From the NCBI RefSeq assembly GCF_036226685.1, contig NZ_CP109009.1:4154001-4218000 (forward strand): 64,000 bases of DNA. The letters are read 5' to 3'. Made by a program: the position numbers and the translations under genes. This document shows, one piece after another, positions 19,072 to 29,771 of the stretch (positions are counted from its first letter, which is position 1; every line of letters begins with the position of its first letter). This DNA is from Streptomyces sp. NBC_00690 (GTDB lineage Bacteria; Actinomycetota; Actinomycetes; Streptomycetales; Streptomycetaceae). Below the pieces are notes generated by a model, which ran no database searches, was not told the origin of the DNA, and saw nothing but the letters and a program-made list of their open reading frames with translations.

Positions 19072-20079
19072 TCAGATGCCCAGTTCCTTCTCGATCGCCA
19101 TGGCCACGGCTGGCCATGGGACATTCGGCTCGCCGAACAGTCGCCAATAGCGATACGAGGCGCGGACCAGAGAGCTGACACCCAGCCGCGCCGAATCAGG
19201 GTCGATCGTTCCGATCACCCGGCGTGTGATTCCGCCGGCCCCCCGCGCGGCGGGACGGACGCCATGTCCAAGGAGGAGAGTGGCGGTGCGAACGGCGTCC
19301 AGGGTTGCGGGGGGAGCCAGGGTCGCGAACCTGCCGAAGACGAGGTCTCTCCACCCCAGTTGCGTACGTGCCCAGGCCAGCCGTTCCAGTCCGGCGCCGA
19401 GGTCTACCGCCATGCGCTCAGGGTTGTCGGTATTCCAAAGGAGGACGACGTCCCCGAGAGTCAGGTTGAGGTGGCTGAAGCGAAGGGTGATGCCTTCGAC
19501 TTGTCGGCGCCTCCATGTTGCCAGTTTGCCCTGGACGCTGATGTGGCGCGCATGGAAACCCAGTCGCGACAGCACACTGAGCCAGCCGTCCAGGATCACA
19601 CCGTATTCGTCGATGCGCTGAATCGGCTGGACACGGGAAACGTTGACGAACGAGGTCAGAAATCCTTCCCGGAGGTCGCCCGATGCGTCACGCTGCCCGG
19701 TGAAACGGACAACAGGCTGGGGCAGGAAGCCGCTGCGGTAGGTCAGCGGACGCCCGTCCTTGAGGAGGGGGTCAAGGGCTTGGACGGCCGAGATCGTCAG
19801 CTCGGTCTCGCGGCCCCACCGAATTGGCAGGCAGGTGTCCTGCGGGACGCCCTGGGCCGCGAAACCCGCCTTCAGCCCTGCCAGCAGCTGTTCCCACGAC
19901 GGAGCCCGACGAGGCGGACAGTACGGCGATCCTCTGTGCACATGCTCGATCGCGATCCGTCTGTCGGAGACGGTGAACTCCCATTGTGCTCCGAAGACTT
20001 GACGTAGGACCGCAGGCAAGCGGACCTCCGAACAGGCCGACGGCCCCAGTACGAGCTCTCTGGAACCGCCCGTCAGCAT
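19072..20079 (-). CDS. AlaRS-like class II aminoacyl-tRNA synthetase-fold protein
   Basis: This 335-aa protein is the last gene of the six-gene operon. Its ATG overlaps the glycosyltransferase stop by 7 bases. The segment TLGDVVLLWNTDNPERMAVDLGAGLERLAWA resembles the end of the alanyl-tRNA synthetase catalytic core, where motif 3 normally reads DTGMGLERLA. The N-terminal motifs 1 and 2 are hard to recognise. There is no AlaRS C-terminal tRNA-recognition, editing or C-Ala domain, and the protein is far shorter than AlaRS (about 880 aa). It may activate an amino acid without a normal tRNA substrate; this is inference. Fold assignment is moderately confident, function unknown. Confidence 0.55.
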   Translation of the reverse strand: MLTGGSRELVLGPSACSEVRLPAVLRQVFGAQWEFTVSDRRIAIEHVHRGSPYCPPRRAPSWEQLLAGLKAGFAAQGVPQDTCLPIRWGRETELTISAVQALDPLLKDGRPLTYRSGFLPQPVVRFTGQRDASGDLREGFLTSFVNVSRVQPIQRIDEYGVILDGWLSVLSRLGFHARHISVQGKLATWRRRQVEGITLRFSHLNLTLGDVVLLWNTDNPERMAVDLGAGLERLAWARTQLGWRDLVFGRFATLAPPATLDAVRTATLLLGHGVRPAARGAGGITRRVIGTIDPDSARLGVSSLVRASYRYWRLFGEPNVPWPAVAMAIEKELGI

Positions 20080-21095
20080 GACCGCGTCGACATCGCGGTG
20101 AAGTGGCGGGCCGGATCGAAGCGATGCATCCCGACCTCCTGGACCTCCGTGTGCTTGAGGCCCTCGGCCTGCTCGATCGCAAGCGCGAGAAGCTCCGCTG
20201 CTGCCTCGTCGTCTTCGTCGGGGTCGGCCACCGTGATCACGCCTGTCTGATCGCACAGGGCCGCCTCGGCGCAGGTTCCCTCGCGCCACGTGAGCGCAGC
20301 CATAGGGGTGCCGGCGCGGAGAGACTCGCCGAAGACGGCGGCGCCGGCCTCCACGTACGTACGGGCATAGGTGTAGACGAAGACGGAGGCGTCGCGGATG
20401 GCAGCGGTCTTGGCGGGGCCGCCGAGTTCGCCGGCCCGCTTCACGTGGCCTGCGCTGAAGAGTCGCTCGTGGCGTCGCACGTATGCCTCATCGAAGACGG
20501 GGCCGACGATCCGTATCCGGCGGCCGAGGATCTGGGCGGCTCGGACTGCGATGTGCGGCGCCTTCTCCTCATCTATACGGCCGAGCCAGACGAGGTCGTC
20601 ACCGGCGACGGCCGGCGGCTCCTCCTCGTCCAGACCGAGGTGGACGGCGAGTTCAGGTATCGGCCGGTGGTCTGCGTACCGCTCGATCATTTCGGGTGAG
20701 TAGCAGTAGAGCCGCGACCGTTTGCCGTCGAAGGCCGCGTCGGCGTGCTGGAAAACGGGCGAGTGCTGGAACGTGGCGACGTCGCAGTCCAGCTCACTCC
20801 ACGTGCGGGTCCAGGCCGGAAGCGACGGGTACTCGTGCCCCACGACCAGGAGGTCGTACCCGCTGTCGCGCAGCTCGCGCTCGGCGAGCGTTCCGGGAGT
20901 GATGTCCTCCAGGCGGACCGGCTTACGGACCCAGTCGTGTTCCAGGTCCGTGAGCCAGCCCGGCCCGAGGAGGTGTAAGTCGGCGCCTGCGGCTCGGGCG
21001 CCTACGGCGACCGCCCACAGCCATCGTTCGATCCCGCCGTAGCCGGCAGGTGGGAAGGCGTAGCTACCAGGGAAGTCGCAGACGCCGACGAGCAC
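20073..21095 (-). CDS. GT-B (GT4-like) glycosyltransferase
   Basis: This is a 340-aa glycosyltransferase starting at GTG 21095, one base after the serS stop (TAAC-GTG). The N-terminal acceptor domain contains PPAGYGGIERWLWAVA, the typical GGxE start of GT4 enzymes. The C-terminal donor domain contains VWLGRIDEEKAPHIAV, then VYTYARTYVEAGAAVFGESLRAGTPMAAL with an E-x7-E-type motif. No membrane segment is visible, so it is probably cytosolic and acts on a soluble small molecule. Its place in the operon argues for a modified metabolite. Donor and acceptor unknown. Confidence 0.82.
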   Translation of the reverse strand: MLVGVCDFPGSYAFPPAGYGGIERWLWAVAVGARAAGADLHLLGPGWLTDLEHDWVRKPVRLEDITPGTLAERELRDSGYDLLVVGHEYPSLPAWTRTWSELDCDVATFQHSPVFQHADAAFDGKRSRLYCYSPEMIERYADHRPIPELAVHLGLDEEEPPAVAGDDLVWLGRIDEEKAPHIAVRAAQILGRRIRIVGPVFDEAYVRRHERLFSAGHVKRAGELGGPAKTAAIRDASVFVYTYARTYVEAGAAVFGESLRAGTPMAALTWREGTCAEAALCDQTGVITVADPDEDDEAAAELLALAIEQAEGLKHTEVQEVGMHRFDPARHFTAMSTRSC

Positions 21096-21096
21096 G

Positions 21097-23088
<1,992 letters not shown>

Positions 23089-23092
<4 letters not shown>

Positions 23093-24015
23093 GATCCGCT
23101 CCGAGACGTCGATGCCAAAAGGTGGGTGAGCACTTCGGCCATCAGATGCGTTCGCGGGTCTCCGGACTCCACGTAGAAAAGGAGGCCGTCGACGGCGAGC
23201 AGGCGACACCAGGGCGCGAGCACCGGGACAGGAATCCGGGAGACGCGTGAGGCGGTGGCCAGCCTCTCGTCGGTACCGCGCCCCAGGTCGTAGTAGACGG
23301 TCCAGAAGGCCCAGTCGAACGCCGGGTCTCCCACCATGGGAAGCGGATCGATCAGCCGGGGGTGCCCCTGCCAGTCGAACAGCACGTTCTCCCGATACAG
23401 GTCCGCGTGTAGCACCGTCGCCTGGCGGGGGACCTCCTCCAGATCGATGGCAGCAGAGATACCGACTTCGGCCAGGGAGCGCCAGCCGCCGAGATCGAGC
23501 TTCTGTAGCCGCTGTTCGGTCCGGGGCCGGATTTCCTGCGCGAGGTGGTCAGCAAGGCGTGGAAGCCCGTCTGGCCGGCGCCTGTGCTGCCCAAAGGTGT
23601 GCAGCCCTTGGATGGCCGCAGCCACCATCTGAATCTCTCGCCTTGGCCGGTCCGCACCACCGGGCTGCCCTCCAACGAGTTCGAGTGCGGCCACAGCCAG
23701 GTCGTCCGTGGCCTCCACAACGCCGACTGTCGGTCCGCCGGCCCAGAGTCGCAGCGCGTCCACCTCACGGCGGTAGCGGGAGGGATCGAACCACGCTTTG
23801 AGGAGCAGGGGACGACCGTCAAGGCAGGCCGCTGTCGCGATCACCGAGGCGTGTCCGGCGTCGTGATAGGCCGCGAGCGACAGCTTCCAGCCTTCCGCCG
23901 CGCGTGCCAGCCGCCCCGGGACGGCATCGAGCCACTGCTGGGTGGCAGGCCCGTAGTGCGCGAGCAATCGCCGTCGGCACCCGGCAGGGATCTCTCCGAG
24001 CGTCGGCTTCGTCAT
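23089..24015 (-). CDS. APH-fold phosphotransferase (small-molecule kinase)
   Basis: This is a 308-aa aminoglycoside/choline-kinase-fold protein. Its catalytic loop is VLHADLYRENVLFDW (H-D-x5-N) and its metal-binding Asp lies in RLIDPLPMVGDPAFDWAFW. The N-lobe Lys is probably in RPLLLKAWFDPSRYRREVDAL. The start overlaps the AdoMet synthetase stop (TGATG). In this operon it may phosphorylate a hydroxyl or amine group on the product, either as a biosynthetic step or as self-protection; the adjacent phosphatase could reverse it. Substrate unknown. Confidence 0.83.
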
Positions 24016-25265
24016 CAGCTCAGCACGATCCCGTCGGAGACCAGCTCGTCGGTCAGCGCCGGGAACTCGCTCAGCGTCTCCATGACGAGGGCCTGCACCT
24101 TGTCAATCTCGGCGTCCGGAGCCGAGAGGCGGACCAGTATTCGCCATGGCTGATCCAGACGCTGGCCGGTGGTGCTGACCAAGTGCACTTCCGCGTGCCC
24201 GTCCGTGGTCTCGTGCAGGCGCTCGGCCAGACGCTGTGCAGCGATGTTGTAGAGCTTGCCCACGTGGTACACGGGGTTCTTGCCGTTGGCTCCCTCCAGG
24301 TTCATCGGCCGCAATGGCGTGATCAGGCCGTTGACCCGGTTGCCGCGACCGACGACGCCCTCGTCCCCCGACTCGATCGAGCTTCCGGTGTAGGTCAGGT
24401 ACAGCTCGTCCTTCTCCGGGACGTCGCGGGCGTTGAGCCGGAAGCGCGCCTGCGCACCGGACAGCCGGAGACCGGCCAGGCGGTAGCACTCGGCCAATAC
24501 GGTCTCCGCGTTGCGGATGTATTCGGCCCGGCTGGCGACGTGGCGCGACTTCTGCGGGACGCACAGCACGACGTCGGCCTGGCCGCCGTCCCAGTAGCCC
24601 ATGAGCTTGACGTCGGCCCCACACCATGGGTGGGCGCGGGTGAACTCGCTCGCGCCGGAAAAGTGATCAACCAGCTCGCGAACGAACGACTCAAAGACGT
24701 TCTCCGGAGCCCAGCCTGTGCCGAGGGACGTGTCGTTCGACAGCCGGACCCGCCGTTCCCGCAGGTCATCGACGGAGCGCGGATTGAACCAGCGTGTACG
24801 GTCCGGGACCCCGTCGCCGGTGAGGACCGCGCCCGGACTGGAGTTGCTGGTGATGTTGAAGACGATGTCGAGGTGGTCTGACACCTCAGGGAGCCGCTCG
24901 GCGAAGAACGCCCTGACCTCAGTCTCGACGATCTCCTGGACCGGGATCTCCTCGCCCCCGCACATGGGCGCTGCCCGCCCATTGACCAGGACACGCACCG
25001 GGTCCGTCATCCTGCCGGCGCCGTATCGGACCTCGCTGGCCCCGCCGAGGAGGGCGAGCTTGTCGAAGTTGTGGTGCAGCACGGCGCCGAAGCGCGCGAC
25101 GGTGTAGTGGCTGTAGGCGCGGGATAGCCGCTCGGCGAGGTGGTCGGCCAGGGTGTCCGGATGGCCGAGGCCCTTCCGCTCGACGATGGTCGTCGTGTCC
25201 GGCCCGGCCATGGCGGTGTCGATGACGAGGTGACTGTTGTTGATGATCGTGCTCGTACGAGGCAT
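24015..25265 (-). CDS. Archaeal-type S-adenosylmethionine synthetase
   Basis: This is a 416-aa methionine adenosyltransferase of the archaeal (AdoMet_Synthase, MAT-gamma) family rather than bacterial MetK. Signature blocks are [10 protein letters not shown] (29-37), [11 protein letters not shown] (80-90), and [20 protein letters not shown] with [12 protein letters not shown] (298-340). Length matches archaeal enzymes (about 400 aa). ATG 25265 has a GGGAG site. It heads the operon's tightly overlapped section. Streptomyces also need a housekeeping MetK, so this copy probably supplies AdoMet, or an analogue from a methionine variant, to a dedicated pathway. Confidence 0.92.
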   Translation of the reverse strand: MPRTSTIINNSHLVIDTAMAGPDTTTIVERKGLGHPDTLADHLAERLSRAYSHYTVARFGAVLHHNFDKLALLGGASEVRYGAGRMTDPVRVLVNGRAAPMCGGEEIPVQEIVETEVRAFFAERLPEVSDHLDIVFNITSNSSPGAVLTGDGVPDRTRWFNPRSVDDLRERRVRLSNDTSLGTGWAPENVFESFVRELVDHFSGASEFTRAHPWCGADVKLMGYWDGGQADVVLCVPQKSRHVASRAEYIRNAETVLAECYRLAGLRLSGAQARFRLNARDVPEKDELYLTYTGSSIESGDEGVVGRGNRVNGLITPLRPMNLEGANGKNPVYHVGKLYNIAAQRLAERLHETTDGHAEVHLVSTTGQRLDQPWRILVRLSAPDAEIDKVQALVMETLSEFPALTDELVSDGIVLS

Positions 25266-25344
25266 GACGAACTCCCGTTCAGGGTGGGCAGAAGGTGAAT
25301 GAACGCAGGCGTCAGCACGCCTGGACGAGCGATACGCGAAGGAA

Positions 25345-25542
25345 TCAGCGAGGTACGCCGGCGGCACGCAGGAGCGAGACGGCCTGAGTCAACGCCGCGC
25401 AGGCGGCTGAAGCCTGTTCCTCGGCCGCAAGGCGGCCGACGTCGCGGGCCGTCACGAGGTCGATGTCCTCAGGGCGACGGCGATCGACCCAGAGAAGCAG
25501 GCGCCAGGCCAGCACAGGACCCCTGAACGGCAGCCGGGTCAC
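25345..25542 (-). CDS. Small hypothetical protein coupled to kinase fragment
   Basis: This is a 65-aa reading frame starting at GTG 25542, overlapping the preceding gene's stop (GTGA). It is Ala/Leu/Arg-rich with a possible helix (AAEEQASAACAALTQAVSLL). No family was recognised. The translational coupling and consistent frame make it plausible as a real gene or as the decayed C-terminal part of the truncated APH gene upstream. It precedes the AdoMet synthetase gene by 80 bp. Confidence 0.45.
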   Translation of the reverse strand: MTRLPFRGPVLAWRLLLWVDRRRPEDIDLVTARDVGRLAAEEQASAACAALTQAVSLLRAAGVPR

Positions 25543-25805
25543 GAGATGCGGAACACCGTCCAGGATCCGTCCTCTCCCGTGCCCGTGGCCAAGACTTCAG
25601 GGACCGACAGACCCCAGTGAGCGGCGCGCTGCACCGTCTCCACCTCCCGCTTACGGCGGCCCTCGGGATCAATTCCTATGTAGACCTTGAGCAGGAAACG
25701 TTCGTCGACTGCCCGCCGCGTACTGGCGAACGGCTTCGTGATCGCCTGGCCGAACGGGCCGTGCTTGAACTCGATCTCTCGCATCGTCTCGTCATCGCTG
25801 GGCAC
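25539..25805 (-). CDS. APH-like kinase N-lobe, truncated
   Basis: This is an 88-aa product whose second half resembles an APH-fold N-lobe: ERFLLKVYIGIDPEGRRKREVET with the Lys and a Glu-containing helix, then GLSVPEVLATG and SWTVFRIS as hinge strand. No catalytic loop follows, so it is either a remnant of a full kinase or a stand-alone fragment. It is the first gene on the minus strand after the divergent promoter region and may be transcribed with the operon. Confidence 0.5.
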   Translation of the reverse strand: MPSDDETMREIEFKHGPFGQAITKPFASTRRAVDERFLLKVYIGIDPEGRRKREVETVQRAAHWGLSVPEVLATGTGEDGSWTVFRIS

Positions 25806-25870
25806 AAGTCACCTCCTGTCGCCGGGGTCTCGCCGTTCTCCCTTGCACCACCAGAGTGCTGGCAACCACC

Positions 25871-25922
25871 GTTCCGCCGGAACGTCCTCCCACCGCCCCG
25901 GGACCGAACTTTCACCGAACTT
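25871..25922. promoter_or_regulatory. Candidate operator in divergent promoter region
   Basis: The 176-bp gap between the minus-strand operon and the plus-strand PLP-enzyme gene contains a palindrome GTTCCG-C-CGGAAC (25871-25883). It also contains a 9-bp direct repeat ACCGAACTT (25903-25911 and 25914-25922). These are reasonable binding sites for the XRE domain of the protein encoded at 26821, but this is inference. Confidence 0.45.
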
Positions 25923-25981
25923 AGGCGCCCTCCCAGAAGGTTCACGGCTGAGAGGCCCGAGCTGGGTGGCACGCTGGCCGC

Positions 25982-26755
25982 ATGGCAGAACTCAATGGAG
26001 AACCGGTCGAGCCGGATCAGCTCCAGAACCTGGCCCTGACCAACTACGGCCACTTCACGTCCATGCGGGTCGACGACGGCCGCGTACGCGGCCTGTCTCT
26101 GCACATGGACCGGCTTCGGCGCGACTGCCGAACGCTCTTCGGCACCGACCTCGACCCGCAGCGCGTCCGCGAGCTGACCCGCCGTGCCGCTCCCGCCGCC
26201 GGATCCATCACGGTCCGCGTCACTGTCTTCGACCCGAGGCTCGACCTCGGGCACCCCAGCGCGGCCAACGATCCACACGTGCTGGTGACTTCCCGGCCGG
26301 CGGGCACCCTCCCGCTTCCGCCGCTCAGGGTGCGGTCCACGACATATGTACGCGACGTACCGAGCGTGAAGAGCGTCGGGCTCTTCGCTAGCCTCCATCA
26401 CCGCCGCCAGGCCCAGCTGAGCGGGTTCGACGACGCCCTCTTCGCTGACCAGGATCAGATCGTCTCGGAGGGAGGCACCTGGAACATCGGGTTCTTCGAC
26501 GGCAGCCAGGTGATCTGGCCGGACGCCGACTGCCTCGTCGGCGTGACCATGGAGCTTCTGAAGAGTGCCCACGCCCATGACACGCGGACAATCCGGCTGA
26601 GCGACCTGCCGAGCATGCGGGCCGCCTTCGCCACCAACGCAGCCATCGGTGTCCGCGCGATCCGCGCCATCGACGGAACCGAACTGCCCGAGTCCCACGC
26701 AATCATCGACGCGCTGCGGAAGGAGTACATGGAGATCGAAGACGACTTGTTGTAA
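25982..26755 (+). CDS. Class IV PLP-dependent aminotransferase/lyase family protein
   Basis: This is a 257-aa protein of the branched-chain aminotransferase/ADC-lyase fold. Visible features are the N-terminal YGHFTSMRVDDGRVRGLSLHMDRL block, the candidate PLP Lys in VPSVKSVGLFASLHHRRQA, and SEGGTWNIGFFDG matching the conserved E-x4-N-F/I block. It should form or cleave an amino-group-bearing substrate using PLP. It is transcribed divergently from the SerRS operon and 65 bp upstream of the XRE-FGE gene, so it is probably part of the same pathway. Class IV enzymes vary widely in substrate, which cannot be read here. Confidence 0.8.
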   Translation: MAELNGEPVEPDQLQNLALTNYGHFTSMRVDDGRVRGLSLHMDRLRRDCRTLFGTDLDPQRVRELTRRAAPAAGSITVRVTVFDPRLDLGHPSAANDPHVLVTSRPAGTLPLPPLRVRSTTYVRDVPSVKSVGLFASLHHRRQAQLSGFDDALFADQDQIVSEGGTWNIGFFDGSQVIWPDADCLVGVTMELLKSAHAHDTRTIRLSDLPSMRAAFATNAAIGVRAIRAIDGTELPESHAIIDALRKEYMEIEDDLL

Positions 26756-26820
26756 CGCTCCGAAGCCGGACTCCTACTGACTAGGCTGACCAGGAACAGC
26801 CTGCAACAAGGAGTCCTGGA

Positions 26821-27813
26821 GTGGCCACAGTTGAACGGTGGTCCGGACTGGAAGTCCGGGCCTTACGCGAGGCATCGCGGATGAGCACCGAGGAGTTCGC
26901 CGCGCGACTCGGTGTCAGCGACCGCATGGTGTCGAAATGGGAAGCGCGCAAGGACACGATCCGACTCAGGCAGGTGAACCAGGCAGCCCTGGACACACTC
27001 CTCGCCCAGTCCGCCCCTGACATCCACGAACGGTTCGCCAGTCTCGCCCGCCCCCTGGGCACCGTCCTACCCGCCCAGCAACCGCCGCCTCCCGGGCCGC
27101 AACTCCAGCAGCGCCAGGTCCGCCATCCCCGCGACGGCAAGATGATGAGCCTCGTCGAGGCCGGCACCTTCCTGTGCGGCAAGGAGAACAAGCCGGTCTG
27201 GCTCCCGTCCTTCTACATCGACGTCTTCCCGGTCACCAATAACGACTACGCACGCTTCATGGCCGCCACCGGACACCAGCCGCCCCAACACTGGCACCGC
27301 GGCAAATGCCCCGAGGCCGTCCTCGACCACCCCGTCGTCTTCGTCACCTGGCACGACGCCGCGGCGTACGCGGAGTGGGCCGACAAGGAGCTGCCGACCG
27401 CACAGCTGTGGGAGAAGGCCGCCCGAGGTGCCCATGGCGACACCTATCCCTGGGGCAACCAGTCCACGCCGGCCAAGTGCAACTCGCGGGAGAGCCGCAT
27501 CGGCTCCACCACCCCCGTGAGCCGCTACCACAGCGGTGTCTCCCCATACGGGGTCTACGACTTGTGCGGCAACACCTGGGAGTGGTGTTCCACCCGCTCC
27601 GAGCCCGGCCGCTACGAACTGAAGGCCGGCGCCTGGACCAGCCCCTTCCCCCGCGTCATCCCCGCCGTCTTCAACGACGCATCCGCGGAGATGCTCGACG
27701 ACGACACGGGGTTCCGCTGCGCCACCCCCGCGACCGCCATCGACGCACTGCTCGGAGAGCAAGACGAGGCAGATCTGGCCTACGGATCACGGCCAGGGAT
27801 GGGTAGGCGGTAA
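26821..27813 (+). CDS. XRE HTH fused to FGE/SUMF1-type enzyme domain
   Basis: This is a 330-aa fusion from GTG 26821 (AAGGAG upstream). An XRE helix-turn-helix occupies residues about 10-60 (STEEFAARLGVSDRMVSKWEAR). After a Pro-rich linker, a formylglycine-generating-enzyme/SUMF1 domain runs from about 100: FYIDVFPVTNNDYARFM, PVVFVTWHDAAAYAEWA, ELPTAQLWEKAARG, YPWGN, YGVYDLCGNTWEWC and GFRCA. Such FGE-fold proteins oxidise or modify Cys/His substrates or bind ligands. With the HTH, it could be a metabolite-sensing regulator or an enzyme tethered to DNA. No sulfatase substrate gene is near. Canonical paired FGE copper Cys residues are not clearly present. Confidence 0.85.
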   Translation: MATVERWSGLEVRALREASRMSTEEFAARLGVSDRMVSKWEARKDTIRLRQVNQAALDTLLAQSAPDIHERFASLARPLGTVLPAQQPPPPGPQLQQRQVRHPRDGKMMSLVEAGTFLCGKENKPVWLPSFYIDVFPVTNNDYARFMAATGHQPPQHWHRGKCPEAVLDHPVVFVTWHDAAAYAEWADKELPTAQLWEKAARGAHGDTYPWGNQSTPAKCNSRESRIGSTTPVSRYHSGVSPYGVYDLCGNTWEWCSTRSEPGRYELKAGAWTSPFPRVIPAVFNDASAEMLDDDTGFRCATPATAIDALLGEQDEADLAYGSRPGMGRR

Positions 27814-27818
27814 ACGAA

Positions 27819-28190
27819 GTGGCGAAGAGCCGGCGGGGGCGGCGCCCGGACAAACTGCGGCAGCAGCGCGAAGCCCACAGTCTGACGCTCGAAGGCGCGG
27901 GCGAGTAGCTGTGCGAGATGGCCCGGGCCGCAGGGCTCACGGTGCTGGCCGCCAAATTCCAGACGCTGTGGCAGCACGAGCAGGGTGAGGTCTATCCCGG
28001 ACCGTACTACCGTCGCGCGTACCGCCTGTTGTACCGCCGACAGACCGGCAGTTTACACAGCACGGCCCGGCTGCAGCACATGCACACCCGGGTCTCAGCT
28101 GCCTCACGCATAGGCGCACGGTCATCCCTCACGCCCTCTGGCACTCCCCAGCGCTTGCGTGGTCAGACGGTCGCCCGAGAGCGAACGTGA
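27819..28190 (+). pseudogene. XRE-family regulator remnant with in-frame TAG
   Basis: From GTG 27819 the frame reads VAKSRRGRRPDKLRQQREAH, stops at TAG 27906-27908, then continues in the same frame with LCEMARAAGLTVLAAKFQTLWQHEQGEVYPGP and YYRRAYRLLY. This matches the common Streptomyces XRE proteins with a QHExGxVYPGPRYRRAYC motif. The nonsense codon and the degenerate C-terminus indicate a decayed gene. It directly follows the XRE-FGE gene. Confidence 0.65.
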
Positions 28191-28357
28191 GTGCCTCTAT
28201 GCGCAGCTAGTTCGCACTCCCTCCGCCTGCCCGTGAAACGTCACGATGCTTTTGGAACAGCGGCCGGACACACCACCCGGCAGTGCTGCGACCGCGAGAC
28301 ATGCGGCCCTCCTGCGCTTCCCGGCGGCCGATCCGGATGAGACAGCTGGAGGCTGCC

Positions 28358-29308
28358 ATGGTCGATGTCATCCCTCCGTCGGTGTTCAAGGAAGACGAGT
28401 GGCAGGCGTACGTAGAGAAGGGGCGCCGGCTCGTGAAGCAGATCGGCGATGCGAAGTTCGAGCTGGGCGACACGCTCGTCGAAATGCTCGACTCCTCGGA
28501 GCGCCAAGGCGACGTGGAGAGGATTGTCGAGGTCTATGCCGAGCAGATCGGCGCAAGGCCGAGCACGCTTCTGAACTACCGTTATGTCTCCCGGGCGTGG
28601 CCGCCAAGCATGCGGCGGTCCGACGTTTCCTGGTCTGTGCACGCGCGGCTGGCCGCGGAACCCGACCGGTTTCACATGATCCGCGAGGAACCACCGGACC
28701 CCACCGACCCCGACGAGACCGTGCCGTGGACCCAAGACGAGGCGCTGCGTGCCCGGCAGCTCATGCCCGTCCACCCCAAGACTCCCGACGAACGGATCGA
28801 CAAGGCCAAGCACATCCTGCGCGACACCGACGAGGCCGCGGCGGCCATCGCCCAGCTGGCAGAGCGGACTGAGGTGATCGAAGCGGTCGTCGAAAACCCT
28901 CGCTTCCGTCATGCCGTACGAGAGGCAAATCGCCAGCGTGGCAAGAAGCTTGAGGAACGCGCCGGTGAGGCCCGCGCGCTGGCAGGACTGTCCGAACCGC
29001 CCTCCCAGGCAACGTCGCAGGAAGGGCCCCTGGCCCGACAGGCGCCTGCCGTCGACTACCGGGATACGCCCTCAGCTGTGCTGAAGATCCTCGGCCTGGC
29101 CACCAGCTTCTGCGTCTCCATGCAGAACGCTGTCGTCCTGCTGCAGACCGAAAACTGCGACGAAACCGCCATCGAAGCCGTGACCGACAGCATGCGGAAG
29201 GTCCGCGCGATCTGCGACTGGTGCGACCACGTCGCGACCACCGGGAAGACTGACATGGACGCCGCCCTGGCCGAGATGCTGCGCGATGAGGCGGGAGGGG
29301 AAGGCTGA
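28358..29308 (+). CDS. DUF6192/RacP-like family protein
   Basis: This is a roughly 316-aa protein starting MVDVIPPSVFKEDEWQAYVEKG (an upstream in-frame ATG is possible). It has a helical N-terminal region with KFELGDTLVEML, then WSVHARLAAEPDRFHMI, an acidic DEAAAAIAQLAERTEV segment reminiscent of DNA-binding or ParB-like helices, and a C-terminal helical bundle with DWCDHVATTG. It resembles Streptomyces accessory-region proteins annotated DUF6192, of unknown role. The stop overlaps the next start (ATGA-type), so the two are translationally coupled. A paralogue lies at 29772. Confidence 0.65.
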   Translation: MVDVIPPSVFKEDEWQAYVEKGRRLVKQIGDAKFELGDTLVEMLDSSERQGDVERIVEVYAEQIGARPSTLLNYRYVSRAWPPSMRRSDVSWSVHARLAAEPDRFHMIREEPPDPTDPDETVPWTQDEALRARQLMPVHPKTPDERIDKAKHILRDTDEAAAAIAQLAERTEVIEAVVENPRFRHAVREANRQRGKKLEERAGEARALAGLSEPPSQATSQEGPLARQAPAVDYRDTPSAVLKILGLATSFCVSMQNAVVLLQTENCDETAIEAVTDSMRKVRAICDWCDHVATTGKTDMDAALAEMLRDEAGGEG

Positions 29309-29751
29309 TGACAACGCGCCGCAGGTCACCGCATGACCTTGGGGAGGAACTGTGGGAGGCCATTGGTGACTTCGGTGGCGACGGCATGCCGCGCGAGGTC
29401 GCGCTGGAAAAGATGACCGAGGGGCAGTTCGAGATCGCCAAAGCCTGGGACAAGGACAACAAGTGCATCGTGGAGCAGGAGTGTCTGCTGTACCTCTTCA
29501 CCCTCTACATGCGCACCCGCGACCCCCAGCTCGCCCTGCTCGCCATCAGCCGCGAAATCGCCCAACTTCACCGGCGAGCCGTACGACTGCACCGCAGCGC
29601 CATCGCGCCCCTCACTCCGGCTGACCAGCAGAGCCCTCAGATCATCGTGGCCAGCCAGGCGGTGAACGGCATCGTCCGGGCGACGCAGCGGATGCGCGAC
29701 GCCGGCTTCTCGGTGGACCTCGCACTCCGCGGCGAGGGCCCCGCCGAATAG
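29308..29751 (+). CDS. Hypothetical protein coupled to DUF6192 gene
   Basis: This is a 147-aa soluble, largely helical protein (LGEELWEAIGDFGGDGMPREVALEKM near the start; AISREIAQLHRRAVRLHRSAIAPL mid-protein). Its start overlaps the upstream stop, so it is probably a functional partner. No family was recognised. Confidence 0.6.
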   Translation: MTTRRRSPHDLGEELWEAIGDFGGDGMPREVALEKMTEGQFEIAKAWDKDNKCIVEQECLLYLFTLYMRTRDPQLALLAISREIAQLHRRAVRLHRSAIAPLTPADQQSPQIIVASQAVNGIVRATQRMRDAGFSVDLALRGEGPAE

Positions 29752-29771
29752 GGACAGGAGGCGGTTGCGCC

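Noticed and set aside
26821..27813. Sulfatase-activating formylglycine generator
   Set aside because: No sulfatase gene is nearby and the canonical FGE Cys pair is not clear; the HTH fusion points to another role.
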